Below, one piece after another: positions 27,504 through 36,375 of a stretch of DNA of 64,000 nucleotides (positions are counted from its first letter, which is position 1; the number at the start of each line of letters is the position of its first letter). The stretch spans positions 310,001 to 374,000 of the forward strand of contig NZ_VFPS01000001.1 of the NCBI RefSeq assembly GCF_006716815.1, written 5' to 3'. The DNA is from Microbacterium lacticum. Lineage in GTDB: Bacteria > Actinomycetota > Actinomycetes > Actinomycetales > Microbacteriaceae. The notes below the pieces were generated by a model. The model saw only the letters and a program-made list of their open reading frames with translations, made no database searches and had not been told where the DNA came from. The translations under genes were made by a program, and so were the position numbers.

Positions 27504-27540
27504 GGGGTCCGCATTCGCGAGGATGCGGACCCCTTTCCCT
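27504..27540 (+). terminator. intrinsic terminator after tsf
   Basis: GGGGTCCGCAT (27504-27514) pairs perfectly with ATGCGGACCCC (27523-27533); loop 8 nt; then TTTCCCT. This is the clearest terminator in the window. Confidence 0.9.
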
Positions 27541-27582
27541 TGCCGGCTTCGATAGTCTGCATCCCGACGAGAGGAACCCCCC

Positions 27583-28302
27583 GTGATCGATGAGAACACC
27601 GGACGCCGCCGCGTCTTGCTGAAGCTGTCCGGAGAGGCGTTCGGGGGCGGCCAGCTCGGCGTCAACCCCGACGTCGTCGGACAGATCGCGCGAGAGATCG
27701 CCGCGGCGGTCGACCGCGTCGAGGTCGCGATCGTCGTCGGCGGGGGCAACTTCTTCCGCGGCGCCGAGCTCAGCCAGCGCGGCATGGACCGCGGGCGCGC
27801 CGACTACATGGGCATGCTCGGCACCGTCATGAACGCTCTCGCCCTGCAGGACTTCCTCGAGCAGGCGGGTGCCGCCACGCGCGTGCAGTCCGCGATCTCG
27901 ATGACCCAGGTCGCCGAGCCGTACATCCCGCGCCGTGCCGAGCGGCACCTCGAGAAGGGCCGCGTCGTGATCTTCGGCGCTGGGGCGGGCCTGCCCTACT
28001 TCTCCACCGACACCGTCGCCGCCCAGCGCGCCCTCGAGATCGGCGCCGACGAGGTGCTCGTCGCCAAGAACGGCGTCGACGGCGTGTACACGGCCGATCC
28101 GAACAAGGATGCCTCGGCCACCAAGATCGACGAGATCACCTACCAGGACGCCCTGCAGCGCGGTCTCAAGGTCGTCGACTCGACCGCCTTCAGCCTCTGC
28201 ATGGACAACGGCATCGATATGCGCGTGTTCGGCATGGAGCCGGCCGGCAATGTGACCCGCGCGCTCCTCGGCGAGCGGATCGGCACGCTCGTCACCGTCT
28301 GA
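27583..28302 (+). CDS. pyrH: uridylate kinase
   Basis: 239 aa. Phosphorylates UMP to UDP; amino-acid-kinase fold, hexameric. Motifs: [58 protein letters not shown] and [11 protein letters not shown]. Starts with GTG after AGAGGAA; TAGTCT at 27553-27558 may be the -10. It precedes frr as in most bacteria. Confidence 0.96.
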   Translation: MIDENTGRRRVLLKLSGEAFGGGQLGVNPDVVGQIAREIAAAVDRVEVAIVVGGGNFFRGAELSQRGMDRGRADYMGMLGTVMNALALQDFLEQAGAATRVQSAISMTQVAEPYIPRRAERHLEKGRVVIFGAGAGLPYFSTDTVAAQRALEIGADEVLVAKNGVDGVYTADPNKDASATKIDEITYQDALQRGLKVVDSTAFSLCMDNGIDMRVFGMEPAGNVTRALLGERIGTLVTV

Positions 28303-28358
28303 GCGGCGCCACCTCCCCGCACTAGACTTTCCCCGACGCAACAACGAATGGAGTGACC

Positions 28359-28913
28359 GTGATCGCCGAGACCCTGGCCGACACGTCCGCACGCATGGAC
28401 CGCGCCGTCGAGGCCGCGAAGGACGACTTCGCGACCGTGCGCACGGGACGCGCCAACCCCCAGCTGTTCCAGAAGGTGATGGTCGACTACTACGGCTCTC
28501 CCACGCCGCTGTCGCAGCTCGCCTCGCTGAACGCCCCCGAGGCGCGCACGCTCGTCGTCACGCCGTACGACAAGTCGGCGCTGAAAGCGATCGAGCAGGC
28601 GATCCGCGACATCCCGAACCTCGGCGTGAACCCCACCAACGACGGCAACCTCGTGCGGGTCACGATGCCCGAGCTCACCGCCGAGCGCCGCAAGGAGTAC
28701 GTCAAGCTCGTCCGCACGAAGGGCGAGGACGCGAAGGTGCACCTCCGGGGCATCCGCCGCAAGGCCAAGGACGAACTGGATGCCTTGAAGAGCGACGTCG
28801 GCGAGGACGACCTCGTGCGCGCCGAGAAGGAGCTCGACCAGATCACCCGCGCGCACGTCGACGAGATCGACGAGGCACTCAAGCGCAAAGAGGCTGAACT
28901 TCTCGAGGTGTGA
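28359..28913 (+). CDS. frr: ribosome recycling factor
   Basis: 184 aa, the usual length. Splits post-termination ribosomes with EF-G. Family signature [20 protein letters not shown] and [20 protein letters not shown] are complete. The GTG at 28359 is chosen over one 6 nt upstream because GGAG lies 5 nt before it and [14 protein letters not shown] aligns with known starts. TAGACT at 28323-28328 may supply its own promoter. cdsA starts 4 nt after. Confidence 0.96.
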   Translation: MIAETLADTSARMDRAVEAAKDDFATVRTGRANPQLFQKVMVDYYGSPTPLSQLASLNAPEARTLVVTPYDKSALKAIEQAIRDIPNLGVNPTNDGNLVRVTMPELTAERRKEYVKLVRTKGEDAKVHLRGIRRKAKDELDALKSDVGEDDLVRAEKELDQITRAHVDEIDEALKRKEAELLEV

Positions 28914-28917
28914 GGCG

Positions 28918-29949
28918 ATGACCGATCCCTCCGGCGAACCCGCCGCGGGCGAGGACACCCCCCTCAGCCGGGGGGAGGCCCGTCGGCAGGCCGACAACTC
29001 CTCGGCGTTCCACGATCACGTGCGCGCGGCGCGCAGCGAGTTCGAGCAGCAGTTCGATCGCGCCCGCGCGGATTTCGAGCAGGTGCAGGACCGCATCAAC
29101 GAGCGCACCGGCCGGAACCTCCTCATGGCGATCCTCATCGGCCTCGCCGTGGGCGCGGTGGTGCTCGCCTCGCTGCTGTTCGTGAAGTGGCTGTTTCTCA
29201 TCTTCGCCCTGCTGGTGTGCCTGCTCGGCGTGTTCGAGTTCGCCCGGGCGCTGGAGGCCGCAGGACGCCGGATCGACGTCGTGCCGCAGCTGGTCGCCGG
29301 GGCGATCATCATGCTGTCGGGGTTCTTCCTCGGCCACTGGACGCACTGGGTGATCACCTTCGCGTGCGTCGCCGCCGTGATCGTGTGGCGGATGCTCGCG
29401 CAGATGGCCGCCCGTGATGGGCGCCGCTACGGCGATGTGCTCACCGACATCCTCGTCACCGGCTTCGTGCCGCTGTACCTGCCCTTCCTCGCCTCGCTCG
29501 CCCTCGTGCTGCTGCGCCAGGACCAGGGTGAGCTGTGGGTGCTCGGCATGCTCATCGTCGTCGTCGCGGCCGACACGGGCGCCTACGCGAGCGGGCTGGC
29601 CTTCGGCTCGCACCCGATGGCCCCGCGGATCAGCCCGAAGAAGACCTGGGAGGGCTTCGCCGGGGGAGCCCTCGCCACGACGATCGCGGCCGTGCTCTAC
29701 ACGATGTTCGTGCTGCGGGCGCCGTGGTGGGTCGGCCTCGTCTTCGGCGTCGTGATCCTCGGCTGCGCGACGGTGGGCGATCTCGGCGAGTCGATGATCA
29801 AGCGCGACCTGGGCATCAAGGACATGAGCTCGTGGCTGCCCGGACACGGCGGCGTGCTCGACCGTCTCGACTCGATCCTCCCCTCCGCCGGCGCCGCGCT
29901 GGCGCTGTATTTCCTGTTCTCTCCCCTGGTGGGCTTGGTGGGTGCATGA
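28918..29949 (+). CDS. cdsA: phosphatidate cytidylyltransferase
   Basis: 343 aa. Makes CDP-diacylglycerol, the precursor of phosphatidylglycerol, cardiolipin and phosphatidylinositol. A soluble N-terminus of about 60 residues, predicted helical and acidic (HDHVRAARSEFEQQFDRARADFEQ), precedes about eight membrane segments. The CTP-transferase signature is SPKKTWEGFAGG...GDLGESMIKRDLGIKDMSSWLPGHGGVLDRLDS. Overlaps the next gene by ATGA. Confidence 0.95.
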   Translation: MTDPSGEPAAGEDTPLSRGEARRQADNSSAFHDHVRAARSEFEQQFDRARADFEQVQDRINERTGRNLLMAILIGLAVGAVVLASLLFVKWLFLIFALLVCLLGVFEFARALEAAGRRIDVVPQLVAGAIIMLSGFFLGHWTHWVITFACVAAVIVWRMLAQMAARDGRRYGDVLTDILVTGFVPLYLPFLASLALVLLRQDQGELWVLGMLIVVVAADTGAYASGLAFGSHPMAPRISPKKTWEGFAGGALATTIAAVLYTMFVLRAPWWVGLVFGVVILGCATVGDLGESMIKRDLGIKDMSSWLPGHGGVLDRLDSILPSAGAALALYFLFSPLVGLVGA

Positions 29950-30512
29950 CCGTTCAGACCGCGACCGAAACCGTCCCCTTCCCGCGCGCCACGGGCCGCC
30001 AGAAGGGCTACCGCGCCGAGGACGTCGACGCGTTCCTCGTGCGTGCCCGGGCGGCGTTCGAGTCACCCGATCAGACCGATGTCGACGCGACCACCGTGCG
30101 CACGGTGGCGTTCCCGCTCGTCCGGCACGGCTACCAGATCGCCGCCGTCGACGCGGCCCTCGGCCGGATCGAGGATGCCTTCGCGGCGCGCGAGCGTGAG
30201 CACGCGCTCGGCCGGGCCGGTGCCCGCGCCTGGGTGGGTCAGTCGCGCAAGCTCGCGCAGGAGGTGCTCGACCGGCTGACACGGCCCAAGCGGCACCGTT
30301 TCCGCCGGGTCGGGCTGCTGCGCTACGGCTACCGCATCGACGAGGTGGACCTCGTCGCTGACAAGATCGCCCGGTTCCTCGAGGACGGTGAGCCCGTCAC
30401 CGTCGACCAGGTGCGGTCCGTCGCGTTCCGCATGCAGCGCCGCGGTTACAGCGAGGCGCAGGTCGACGCGGTGCTCGACGCCGTCGTCGAGGTGATGCTC
30501 GCCGTCGTGTGA
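29946..30512 (+). CDS. DivIVA-motif repeat protein
   Basis: 188 aa, soluble. It carries four copies of a G-Y-x4-VD motif: residues 21-28 (GYRAEDVD), 62-69 (GYQIAAVD), 128-135 (GYRIDEVD) and 167-174 (GYSEAQVD). This is the DivIVA N-terminal signature, repeated without the long coiled coil of a true DivIVA. The repeats are paired as two similar halves joined by a basic segment (TRPKRHRFRR). Members following cdsA are common in Microbacteriaceae; function unproven, perhaps binding curved membrane or cell-pole partners. Translationally coupled to cdsA. Confidence 0.8.
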   Translation: MTVQTATETVPFPRATGRQKGYRAEDVDAFLVRARAAFESPDQTDVDATTVRTVAFPLVRHGYQIAAVDAALGRIEDAFAAREREHALGRAGARAWVGQSRKLAQEVLDRLTRPKRHRFRRVGLLRYGYRIDEVDLVADKIARFLEDGEPVTVDQVRSVAFRMQRRGYSEAQVDAVLDAVVEVMLAVV

Positions 30513-30536
30513 CGGGGCCGATAGACTCGTCGCACT

Positions 30537-31289
30537 GTGACTTCCGACGCCGAGCTGACACCCGCGGCCGACCCGACGAGTTCGCCGCCCGCCCTGCGCA
30601 GCACTGCCCTGCGCAGCACTGCCCTGCGCAGCACGCCCGCGCGTGCGGCTGCGCCCGCGCCGCGCTGGTCGCGGCGCCGCGGCGTCATGAGCGTCTTCGC
30701 CCTGTTCGCGGTCGCGGCCTTCGGTGTCGCGTACATCGGTCCGCTGAGCGCGTCGACCACGCAGGCCGAGGCCGCCGAGCTCGACCCGCTCTCGCTCTAC
30801 GCCGGCACCATCGCCGACGCCCAGTCGTACCTGGCGCGCAGCGACCAGAGCGTGTCGCTCGGCCGAGACGGCATGGTCTACACGGTCTACGTCGCGCCGA
30901 AGCCGACGCCCACGCCGACACCGACGGCTGTCGAAGAGTCCTCGACGGCGTCGGCCGCGTGGACCCCGCCCTTCGTCTCGCCCGACCCGGGCACCGCCCA
31001 GGCGGTCGCCTACTCGATGGTGCAGGAGCGCGGCTGGGGCGACGAGGAGTTCGCGTGCCTCGTGGCTCTGTGGAGCAAGGAGTCGGGCTGGCGGGTCAAC
31101 GCCTACAACTCCGGCAGCGGTGCCTACGGCATCCCTCAGGCCCTCCCGGGCAACAAGATGGCCTCCGCCGGCGCCGACTGGGAGACGAACCCGGCGACCC
31201 AGGTCGCGTGGGGCCTCGGCTACATCTCCGGCCGCTACGGCACCCCGTGCGGCGCGTGGGGGCATTCGCAGTCAAGTGGCTGGTACTGA
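30537..31289 (+). CDS. secreted/membrane-anchored lytic-transglycosylase-like protein
   Basis: 250 aa. A cytosolic Ala/Pro/Arg segment, one membrane helix (VMSVFALFAVAAFGVAYIGPL), a Pro/Thr linker (PKPTPTPTPTAVEE) and a C-terminal SLT-like domain: LVALWSKESGWRVNAYNSGSGAYGIPQALPGNKM, with Glu as likely catalytic residue, and TQVAWGLGYISGRYGTPCGAWGH. Such domains cleave peptidoglycan. TAGACT (30522-30527) ends 9 nt before the GTG. Three in-frame 15-bp repeats encode ALRST three times. Confidence 0.85.
   Translation: MTSDAELTPAADPTSSPPALRSTALRSTALRSTPARAAAPAPRWSRRRGVMSVFALFAVAAFGVAYIGPLSASTTQAEAAELDPLSLYAGTIADAQSYLARSDQSVSLGRDGMVYTVYVAPKPTPTPTPTAVEESSTASAAWTPPFVSPDPGTAQAVAYSMVQERGWGDEEFACLVALWSKESGWRVNAYNSGSGAYGIPQALPGNKMASAGADWETNPATQVAWGLGYISGRYGTPCGAWGHSQSSGWY
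30591..30635 (+). repeat. 15-bp minisatellite, three copies, in frame
   Basis: GCCCTGCGCAGCACT is repeated at 30591-30605, 30606-30620 and (last base G) 30621-30635. It lies near the 5' end of the transglycosylase-like gene and encodes ALRST repeats in the cytosolic tail. Confidence 0.9.
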
Positions 31290-31293
31290 TCGG

Positions 31294-31575
31294 ATGCCTC
31301 GCGCGAACCGTCGTCGTCGCGAGCCCGAAGACGACTCGCTCGGCCGCCTTCTGGCCGGCTGGAAGCGCACCGAGACGCGCCGCGGCGTCACCTGGACGGT
31401 GCAGCCTGTGAGCGCCGCGTCGGCGCAGAAGACCTACACCTGCCCCGGATGCGGGCGGGACGTCACACCCGGTGTCGCGCACGTGGTGGTGTGGCGCGCC
31501 GATGGCGTGCTGGGCGACGCCGCCGACCTCGCCGCGCGTCGGCACTGGCACACGAACTGCTGGAGGATCGGCTGA
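31294..31575 (+). CDS. small zinc-ribbon-like protein
   Basis: 93 aa, Arg-rich N-terminus (MPRANRRRREPED). Cys50 and Cys53 in CPGCG and His84/His86 with Cys89 in HWHTNC could bind zinc. Function unknown; the pattern is common in small actinobacterial proteins next to hydrolases. It starts 4 nt after the transglycosylase-like gene and ends 1 nt before the hydrolase, so the three look like one operon. Confidence 0.75.
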   Translation: MPRANRRRREPEDDSLGRLLAGWKRTETRRGVTWTVQPVSAASAQKTYTCPGCGRDVTPGVAHVVVWRADGVLGDAADLAARRHWHTNCWRIG

Positions 31576-31576
31576 C

Positions 31577-32293
31577 ATGGAGATCCGCGGACCGGTGCTG
31601 CTGCCGGCACGGCGCGAAGAGATCGAGCTGCACACGCTCGACGACCTGACGCTCGTCGGCGAGCTCGCCCTGCCCGAGCGCGGCGACCCCGTCGCGACGC
31701 TCGTGACCCTGCATCCGCTGCCCACCGCGGGCGGGTTCATGGACTCGCACATCCTCCGCAAGGCGGCGGCGCGCCTGCCCGCCCTCGCCGATCTCGCTGT
31801 GCTCCGCTTCAACACCCGCGGCACCACCTCGCCGCGCGGCACGAGCGAGGGCGCCTTCGACGGGGGTCAGGCGGAGGCTTTCGACGTCGCCGCCGCGATG
31901 GACCTGGTGCGCGAGCGTGCGCTGCCCCGGCCCTGGCTCGTGGGCTGGTCGTTCGGCACGGAGCTCGCCCTGAAGTACGGCAGGGACCACGACGTCGATG
32001 GCGTCATCCTGCTCTCGCCGCCGCTGCACCGGGCCACGGACGAGGAGGTCGCGGCGTGGGCGGGCGACGGGCGGCGGATGGTCGTCGTCGTGCCCGAGTT
32101 CGACGACTATCTGCGCCCCGACGAGGCGCGCGAGCGCTTCGCGGCGGTGCCGCAGGCGACGGTGATCGCCGTCGAGGGCGGCAAGCACCTGTGGGTGGGG
32201 GAGAGTCAGACCCGGCGGGTGCTCACCGAGATCGTCGCGGCCGTGAACCCCGACGCTCTGCCGCTGCCGACCGACTGGGACGGCGACGCGTAG
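31577..32293 (+). CDS. alpha/beta-hydrolase-fold protein
   Basis: 238 aa. The nucleophile elbow is GWSFGTE (G-x-S-x-G) and a C-terminal His lies in VEGGKHLWVG. An oxyanion/substrate region THPLPTAGGFMDSHI and RFNTRGT resemble the family of small dienelactone-hydrolase-like esterases (VxHPxxxxGG...N-R-G). Substrate unknown. Convergent with the AI-2E transporter. Confidence 0.82.
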   Translation: MEIRGPVLLPARREEIELHTLDDLTLVGELALPERGDPVATLVTLHPLPTAGGFMDSHILRKAAARLPALADLAVLRFNTRGTTSPRGTSEGAFDGGQAEAFDVAAAMDLVRERALPRPWLVGWSFGTELALKYGRDHDVDGVILLSPPLHRATDEEVAAWAGDGRRMVVVVPEFDDYLRPDEARERFAAVPQATVIAVEGGKHLWVGESQTRRVLTEIVAAVNPDALPLPTDWDGDA

Positions 32294-32324
32294 GGCTCCT
32301 ACTCAGCAGCGGCTCAGCCGCCGC

Positions 32325-33404
32325 TCAGCGCTCGTTCTGCCGCGGGACGATCACCTGTCGGTAGATGATGAGGATGCTCGCCGCCACCGGGATCGCGACG
32401 AGCGCGCCGAGCAGACCCAGCAGCGAACCGCCGGCGAGGGCCGCGATGACGACGACGGCGCCCGGCACCGAGACGGCGCGGTTCATGATGCGCGGGGAGA
32501 GGATGTACGCCTCGACCTGCATGTAGATCGCGTAGTAGATGAGGGCGACGAGCGCCGTCCGCGGCGACCCGAGCCCGGGGATCAGGCAGACGAGCACGAT
32601 GATCGTCGAACCCGTGAGCGTTCCGACGAGCGGGATCAGGGAGAAGAAGAACGCGATCACGGCGAGCACCGCGGGGAAGGGCGCCTGGATGATCGTCAGG
32701 AAGATCGCGCTCAGCACCCCGTTGATGACGCCGAGGGTCACCTGCCCCATGACGTAGTAGCCGACCGACGCGGTGATCTGGTCGGCGAGATCGACGAAGC
32801 GCGCGCGCTTGGAGGCGGGCACGAGCTGCGCGACGGCGACCTTGAGGTTCGGCGTGGAGGCGGCGAAGTAGATCGTCAGGATCAGGACGATCAGGGCGCC
32901 CGTGAAACCGGCGATAATGCCCGCGCCGATGCCGAGGATCGTGTTGCCGGCGACCGAGCCGATCTGGCCGAAGTCGAGGCTGTTGTACCAGTCGGAGATG
33001 TAGCCGAACACCTTGTCGACGTCGAGCGCCGGGAAGGTGCCGTGCAGCCACGCGCTGAACTCGTCGACTGGGTTCCACGACCCGTTGACGATGCGCTCCA
33101 CGAGCCCCTGGATCTGCGTGGCCAGCTGCGAGATCTGACCGATGAGCACGGGGATGACGATGAGGATGATCCCGGCGAACACCGCGAGCACCACGGCGAA
33201 CGTGATCAGCAGCGCCGCCCAGCGGGGGAGCCCCTTGCGCTCGAGCCACGACACGGCCGGGTCGAGACCCAGCGCGAGGAAGAGGGCGGTGCCGACGTAG
33301 AGCAGGATCGTGGACAGCGACTGCACGCTCATGATGATCAGCATGCCGACGCCCACGCCGAGCGTGGCGATCACGGCCGTGCGGAACGGTTGTTGCAGCT
33401 TCAC
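32325..33404 (-). CDS. AI-2E family membrane transporter/permease
   Basis: 359 aa from a GTG at 33404 preceded by GAGGAG at 6 nt. About eight hydrophobic helices, with the family's typical long amphipathic region between helices 3 and 4 (residues about 90-160) and the C-terminal PxxVGxxTGS/ IxxQxxEAYxLSPRIMNRAVSVPG block. The family (TqsA/PerM-like) includes exporters of small molecules and Na+/H+ antiporters; AI-2 export should not be assumed. Confidence 0.88.
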   Translation of the reverse strand: MKLQQPFRTAVIATLGVGVGMLIIMSVQSLSTILLYVGTALFLALGLDPAVSWLERKGLPRWAALLITFAVVLAVFAGIILIVIPVLIGQISQLATQIQGLVERIVNGSWNPVDEFSAWLHGTFPALDVDKVFGYISDWYNSLDFGQIGSVAGNTILGIGAGIIAGFTGALIVLILTIYFAASTPNLKVAVAQLVPASKRARFVDLADQITASVGYYVMGQVTLGVINGVLSAIFLTIIQAPFPAVLAVIAFFFSLIPLVGTLTGSTIIVLVCLIPGLGSPRTALVALIYYAIYMQVEAYILSPRIMNRAVSVPGAVVVIAALAGGSLLGLLGALVAIPVAASILIIYRQVIVPRQNER

Positions 33405-33577
33405 GCGGACTCCTCGGAATGGCGGTTCGGTGCTCAGATTACGCACGTTAGCGGCGCGGGCGTGTTCCCACGCGGGGCTTGACAGCCTCCCGGTCCACGC
33501 TCAGGTCGATTTCGCTAGTCTGGAACGTCGAGTGTGTGCTCCCGGACCCCGCCGTGGAGCGCAGGGAGGTGTGATTC

Positions 33578-35362
33578 GTGCGTTTCGTGTGGGCTGTGGC
33601 CGCTTTCGTGCTGGCTGCTCTCATGATCGGTGCGGGCATCGCCCAGCGCACGATCTTCGAGGGTCCGAAGTCGCAGAGCCAGGCGATCGAGGTCGCCGGC
33701 GACGCGCCGTACGTGCTGATCGACGGCTCGGTGCTCACGAGTCACGACGGCTCGCAGAACCTGCGCGTGCAGGGCGACGGCACGATCTTCGCCGCCTACG
33801 CCCGCACCGCCGACATGAAGGCGTGGCTCGCGCGCGCCGACTACACCGAGGTCGGTGTCGACGATGGCGCGATCACGTCGTCATCCATCGCCGCCGCCGA
33901 CCCGCCCGCGGCCGACGCCGCCCCGCTCACCCCGGTCGGCTCCGACCTGTGGCTCGACGAGTTCCAGCAGAAGGACGTGCTCATCACGCCGCTGCAGCTG
34001 CCCGCCGACATGAGCCTGCTGGTCGCCACCGACGGCGTTGAGCCCGCTCCGCGTTCGCTGAGCCTGACGTGGCCGGTGCGCTCGTCGACGCCGTGGGCCG
34101 GTCCGCTGATCGTCGGCGGATCGATCCTGCTCGTGGTCGGTCTCGTCCTCTACGTGCTCGGCGTGCGGCACGCGCGCCGCTCGCGCGGGCCCCGCCGCAA
34201 GGGCGTGCCGCTCCCGGTCACCGAGCCGATCGACCTCTCCGTCGAAGGGTCGGACAAGGGCGTCATCAGCGCCACGACCGCGCGTCGCAGGCTCACCCGG
34301 GGGAAGAAGTCGTTCGTGGCCCTCCCGCTCGTCGCGGCCGGTGCGCTGCTGATCACCGGGTGCACTCCGGATGCCTGGCCGCAGCCGGCGGCGAGCCCGA
34401 CACCTTCGGCGAGCGCGAGCGTCGTCGTGCCCGACGACCAGGGCAGCCCCGTGGTGACCGAGACGCAGGCCGAGCGGATCGTCGGTCGCATCTCGACCGC
34501 GGTCGCCGCCGCCGACGAGGCGCGCGACGCCACCGCCGCCTCCGTCCGCCTCGCCGGCACCGCCCTGGCCGTCCGGGAGACCAACTACACGCTCCGCGGC
34601 GCGATCGCCGACGAGCCGGCTGTTCCGGCCATTCCGAGCGGCGACCTGCAGGTGATCCTGCCCGAGGCGAACGACGAGTGGCCGCGCACCTTCTTCGCCG
34701 TCGCCGCGGGGGGAACCGAGGGCGGCGCCGAGTCGGCCGACCAGATCCTGAGCGTCTCGCAGCAGGACCCGTGGTCGCCGTACCAGCTCACCTCGATCGC
34801 GACGCTCACCTCGGACACCGAGCTGAACCTCGCCCCCGCCTACGTCGGCGCGATCCCGATCCCGGCCGATTCACCGTTCCTTGCGATCGCTCCCGATGGA
34901 CTCGCCGCCGCGTACGCCGACGTGCTGACGAAGGGGACCGGCAGCGAGTATGCGGCGCTGTTCGACTCCGCCGACGACGCGTTCCAGACGCAGCTCGACG
35001 CCAACCGCACGCAGCGCCTCAACGACTTCAACCAGACCGGCGCGCAGACCGGGTCTCTGACCTTCGCGGCGACCGCGGGGACGCAGAAGCCGGTCGCCCT
35101 CGCAACCCTCGACTCCGGCGCGATCGTCGCCGTGACGGTCGACGACATCGACACGGTCGTGCCGACCAACACCGACGCGGTGATCAAGGTCGACAACAAC
35201 CCCATCGTGCAGACGCTCACCGGTGTGACGCAGTCGGCGACCGGGTTCACGACGACGTATGCGAACCAGCTGTTCTTCTTCGTCCCGTCTCAGAGCTCCA
35301 AGGAGCGCATCAGCCTCCTCGGGTACTCGTCCAACATCCTCCAATCGAAGGTGGTCAGCTGA
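33578..35362 (+). CDS. large membrane protein with an internal lipobox-like site
   Basis: 594 aa from a GTG with GGGAGGTG just upstream. It has an N-terminal helix (residues 4-22), a globular extracytoplasmic part (25-165), a second helix near 175-196 (LIVGGSILLVVGLVLYVLGV), a basic loop and a third hydrophobic segment near 246-261 that ends in LLITGC, a perfect lipobox in mid-protein. A Pro/Ser/Ala linker and a 300-residue secreted domain of unknown fold follow. It looks like a membrane protein fused to a lipoprotein gene. No enzyme motif seen. A TAGTCT hexamer lies near 33515. The next gene overlaps its stop. Confidence 0.7.
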   Translation: MRFVWAVAAFVLAALMIGAGIAQRTIFEGPKSQSQAIEVAGDAPYVLIDGSVLTSHDGSQNLRVQGDGTIFAAYARTADMKAWLARADYTEVGVDDGAITSSSIAAADPPAADAAPLTPVGSDLWLDEFQQKDVLITPLQLPADMSLLVATDGVEPAPRSLSLTWPVRSSTPWAGPLIVGGSILLVVGLVLYVLGVRHARRSRGPRRKGVPLPVTEPIDLSVEGSDKGVISATTARRRLTRGKKSFVALPLVAAGALLITGCTPDAWPQPAASPTPSASASVVVPDDQGSPVVTETQAERIVGRISTAVAAADEARDATAASVRLAGTALAVRETNYTLRGAIADEPAVPAIPSGDLQVILPEANDEWPRTFFAVAAGGTEGGAESADQILSVSQQDPWSPYQLTSIATLTSDTELNLAPAYVGAIPIPADSPFLAIAPDGLAAAYADVLTKGTGSEYAALFDSADDAFQTQLDANRTQRLNDFNQTGAQTGSLTFAATAGTQKPVALATLDSGAIVAVTVDDIDTVVPTNTDAVIKVDNNPIVQTLTGVTQSATGFTTTYANQLFFFVPSQSSKERISLLGYSSNILQSKVVS

Positions 35363-36306
35363 TGAGCGATCCCCGTCCGGGTGCCGTGCTGCGCGGCGCC
35401 GTCGACCTGTCGGCCCTGCGCTCGCGCGCCGCGGCTCCCGCCTCCCCGACCGGCCACGCGCCGGCATCCGGCAGCCCCTCGCTCGTCTTCGACGTGACCG
35501 ACGCGACGTTCGGTCAGGTGCTCGAGCTCTCCCGCACCGTGCCGGTCGTCGTCGACCTCTGGGCGGAGTGGTGCGGGCCGTGCAAGCAGCTGAGCCCCGT
35601 GCTCGAGAAGGTCGTCACCGAGCTCGACGGGCGCCTCGTGCTCGCGAAGGTCGACGTCGACGCGAACCCGCAGCTCGCGCAGGGCTTCCGCGCGCAGTCG
35701 ATCCCGATGGTCGTCGCGCTCGTCGCCGGCCAGCCCGTGCCGCTGTTCACCGGTGCCGTGCCCGAAGAGCAGGTGCGCGAGGTGTTCGGCCAGCTGCTGC
35801 AGCTGGCGGCCCAACACGGTGTGACGGGTGTCGTCCCGCGCGGCGAGGGCGGAGAGGCGGATGCCTCGGCATCCGAGCCCGACGAGCCGGCGCTGCCGCC
35901 GCTGCATCAGGAGGCGTTCGACGCGATTGAAGCGGGCGACTACGCCCGCGCCGTGACGGCGTACGAGGCGGCGCTGGCCGAGAACCCCCGCGACGACCAG
36001 GCCCGTGCGGGTCTCGGCCAGGTGCGACTGCTCGACCGCGTGCAGCACCTCGATCTGCAGGAGGCGCGCGCCGCCGCGGCCGCCGCGCCGCGCGATGTCG
36101 ACGCGCAGTTCGCCGTCGCCGACCTCGACCTGGCCGGCGGCCACGTCGATGACGCGTTCGAGCGTCTGCTGGATCTGTTCGCCGAGCTTCCCGCCGACGA
36201 GCGCGCTCCCGTGCGCGAGCGCCTGCTGGAGCTCTTCGGGCTCGTCGGCGACGCCGATGCGCGGGTCATCCGCGCGCGCGGGCGCCTCGCGAGCCTGCTG
36301 TTCTGA
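35362..36306 (+). CDS. thioredoxin-domain protein with TPR-like tail (CnoX/YbbN-like)
   Basis: 314 aa. Thioredoxin fold with WCGPC at residues 70-74 and cis-Pro in QSIPMVVAL, followed after an acidic linker by a helical repeat region (residues about 180-310) with a TPR-like first repeat (AFDAIEAGDYARAVTAYEAALAENPRDDQARAGLGQV). This layout matches CnoX (YbbN), a chaperedoxin that protects substrates from oxidation and hands them to GroEL/DnaK in E. coli. Whether the same holds here is inference. The start overlaps the previous stop by 1 nt. Confidence 0.88.
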   Translation: MSDPRPGAVLRGAVDLSALRSRAAAPASPTGHAPASGSPSLVFDVTDATFGQVLELSRTVPVVVDLWAEWCGPCKQLSPVLEKVVTELDGRLVLAKVDVDANPQLAQGFRAQSIPMVVALVAGQPVPLFTGAVPEEQVREVFGQLLQLAAQHGVTGVVPRGEGGEADASASEPDEPALPPLHQEAFDAIEAGDYARAVTAYEAALAENPRDDQARAGLGQVRLLDRVQHLDLQEARAAAAAAPRDVDAQFAVADLDLAGGHVDDAFERLLDLFAELPADERAPVRERLLELFGLVGDADARVIRARGRLASLLF

Positions 36307-36375
36307 CGCGTGTGCTGACGCGCCGGCCGCGCTGCTGAGGCGCCGCCGGCGCCTCCGACCCGGCCGGGCGCCGTG

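Noticed and set aside
32325-33404. Calling the transporter an AI-2 quorum-signal exporter
   Set aside because: The family name is historical; many members move other substrates and no Lux/Lsr genes are present.
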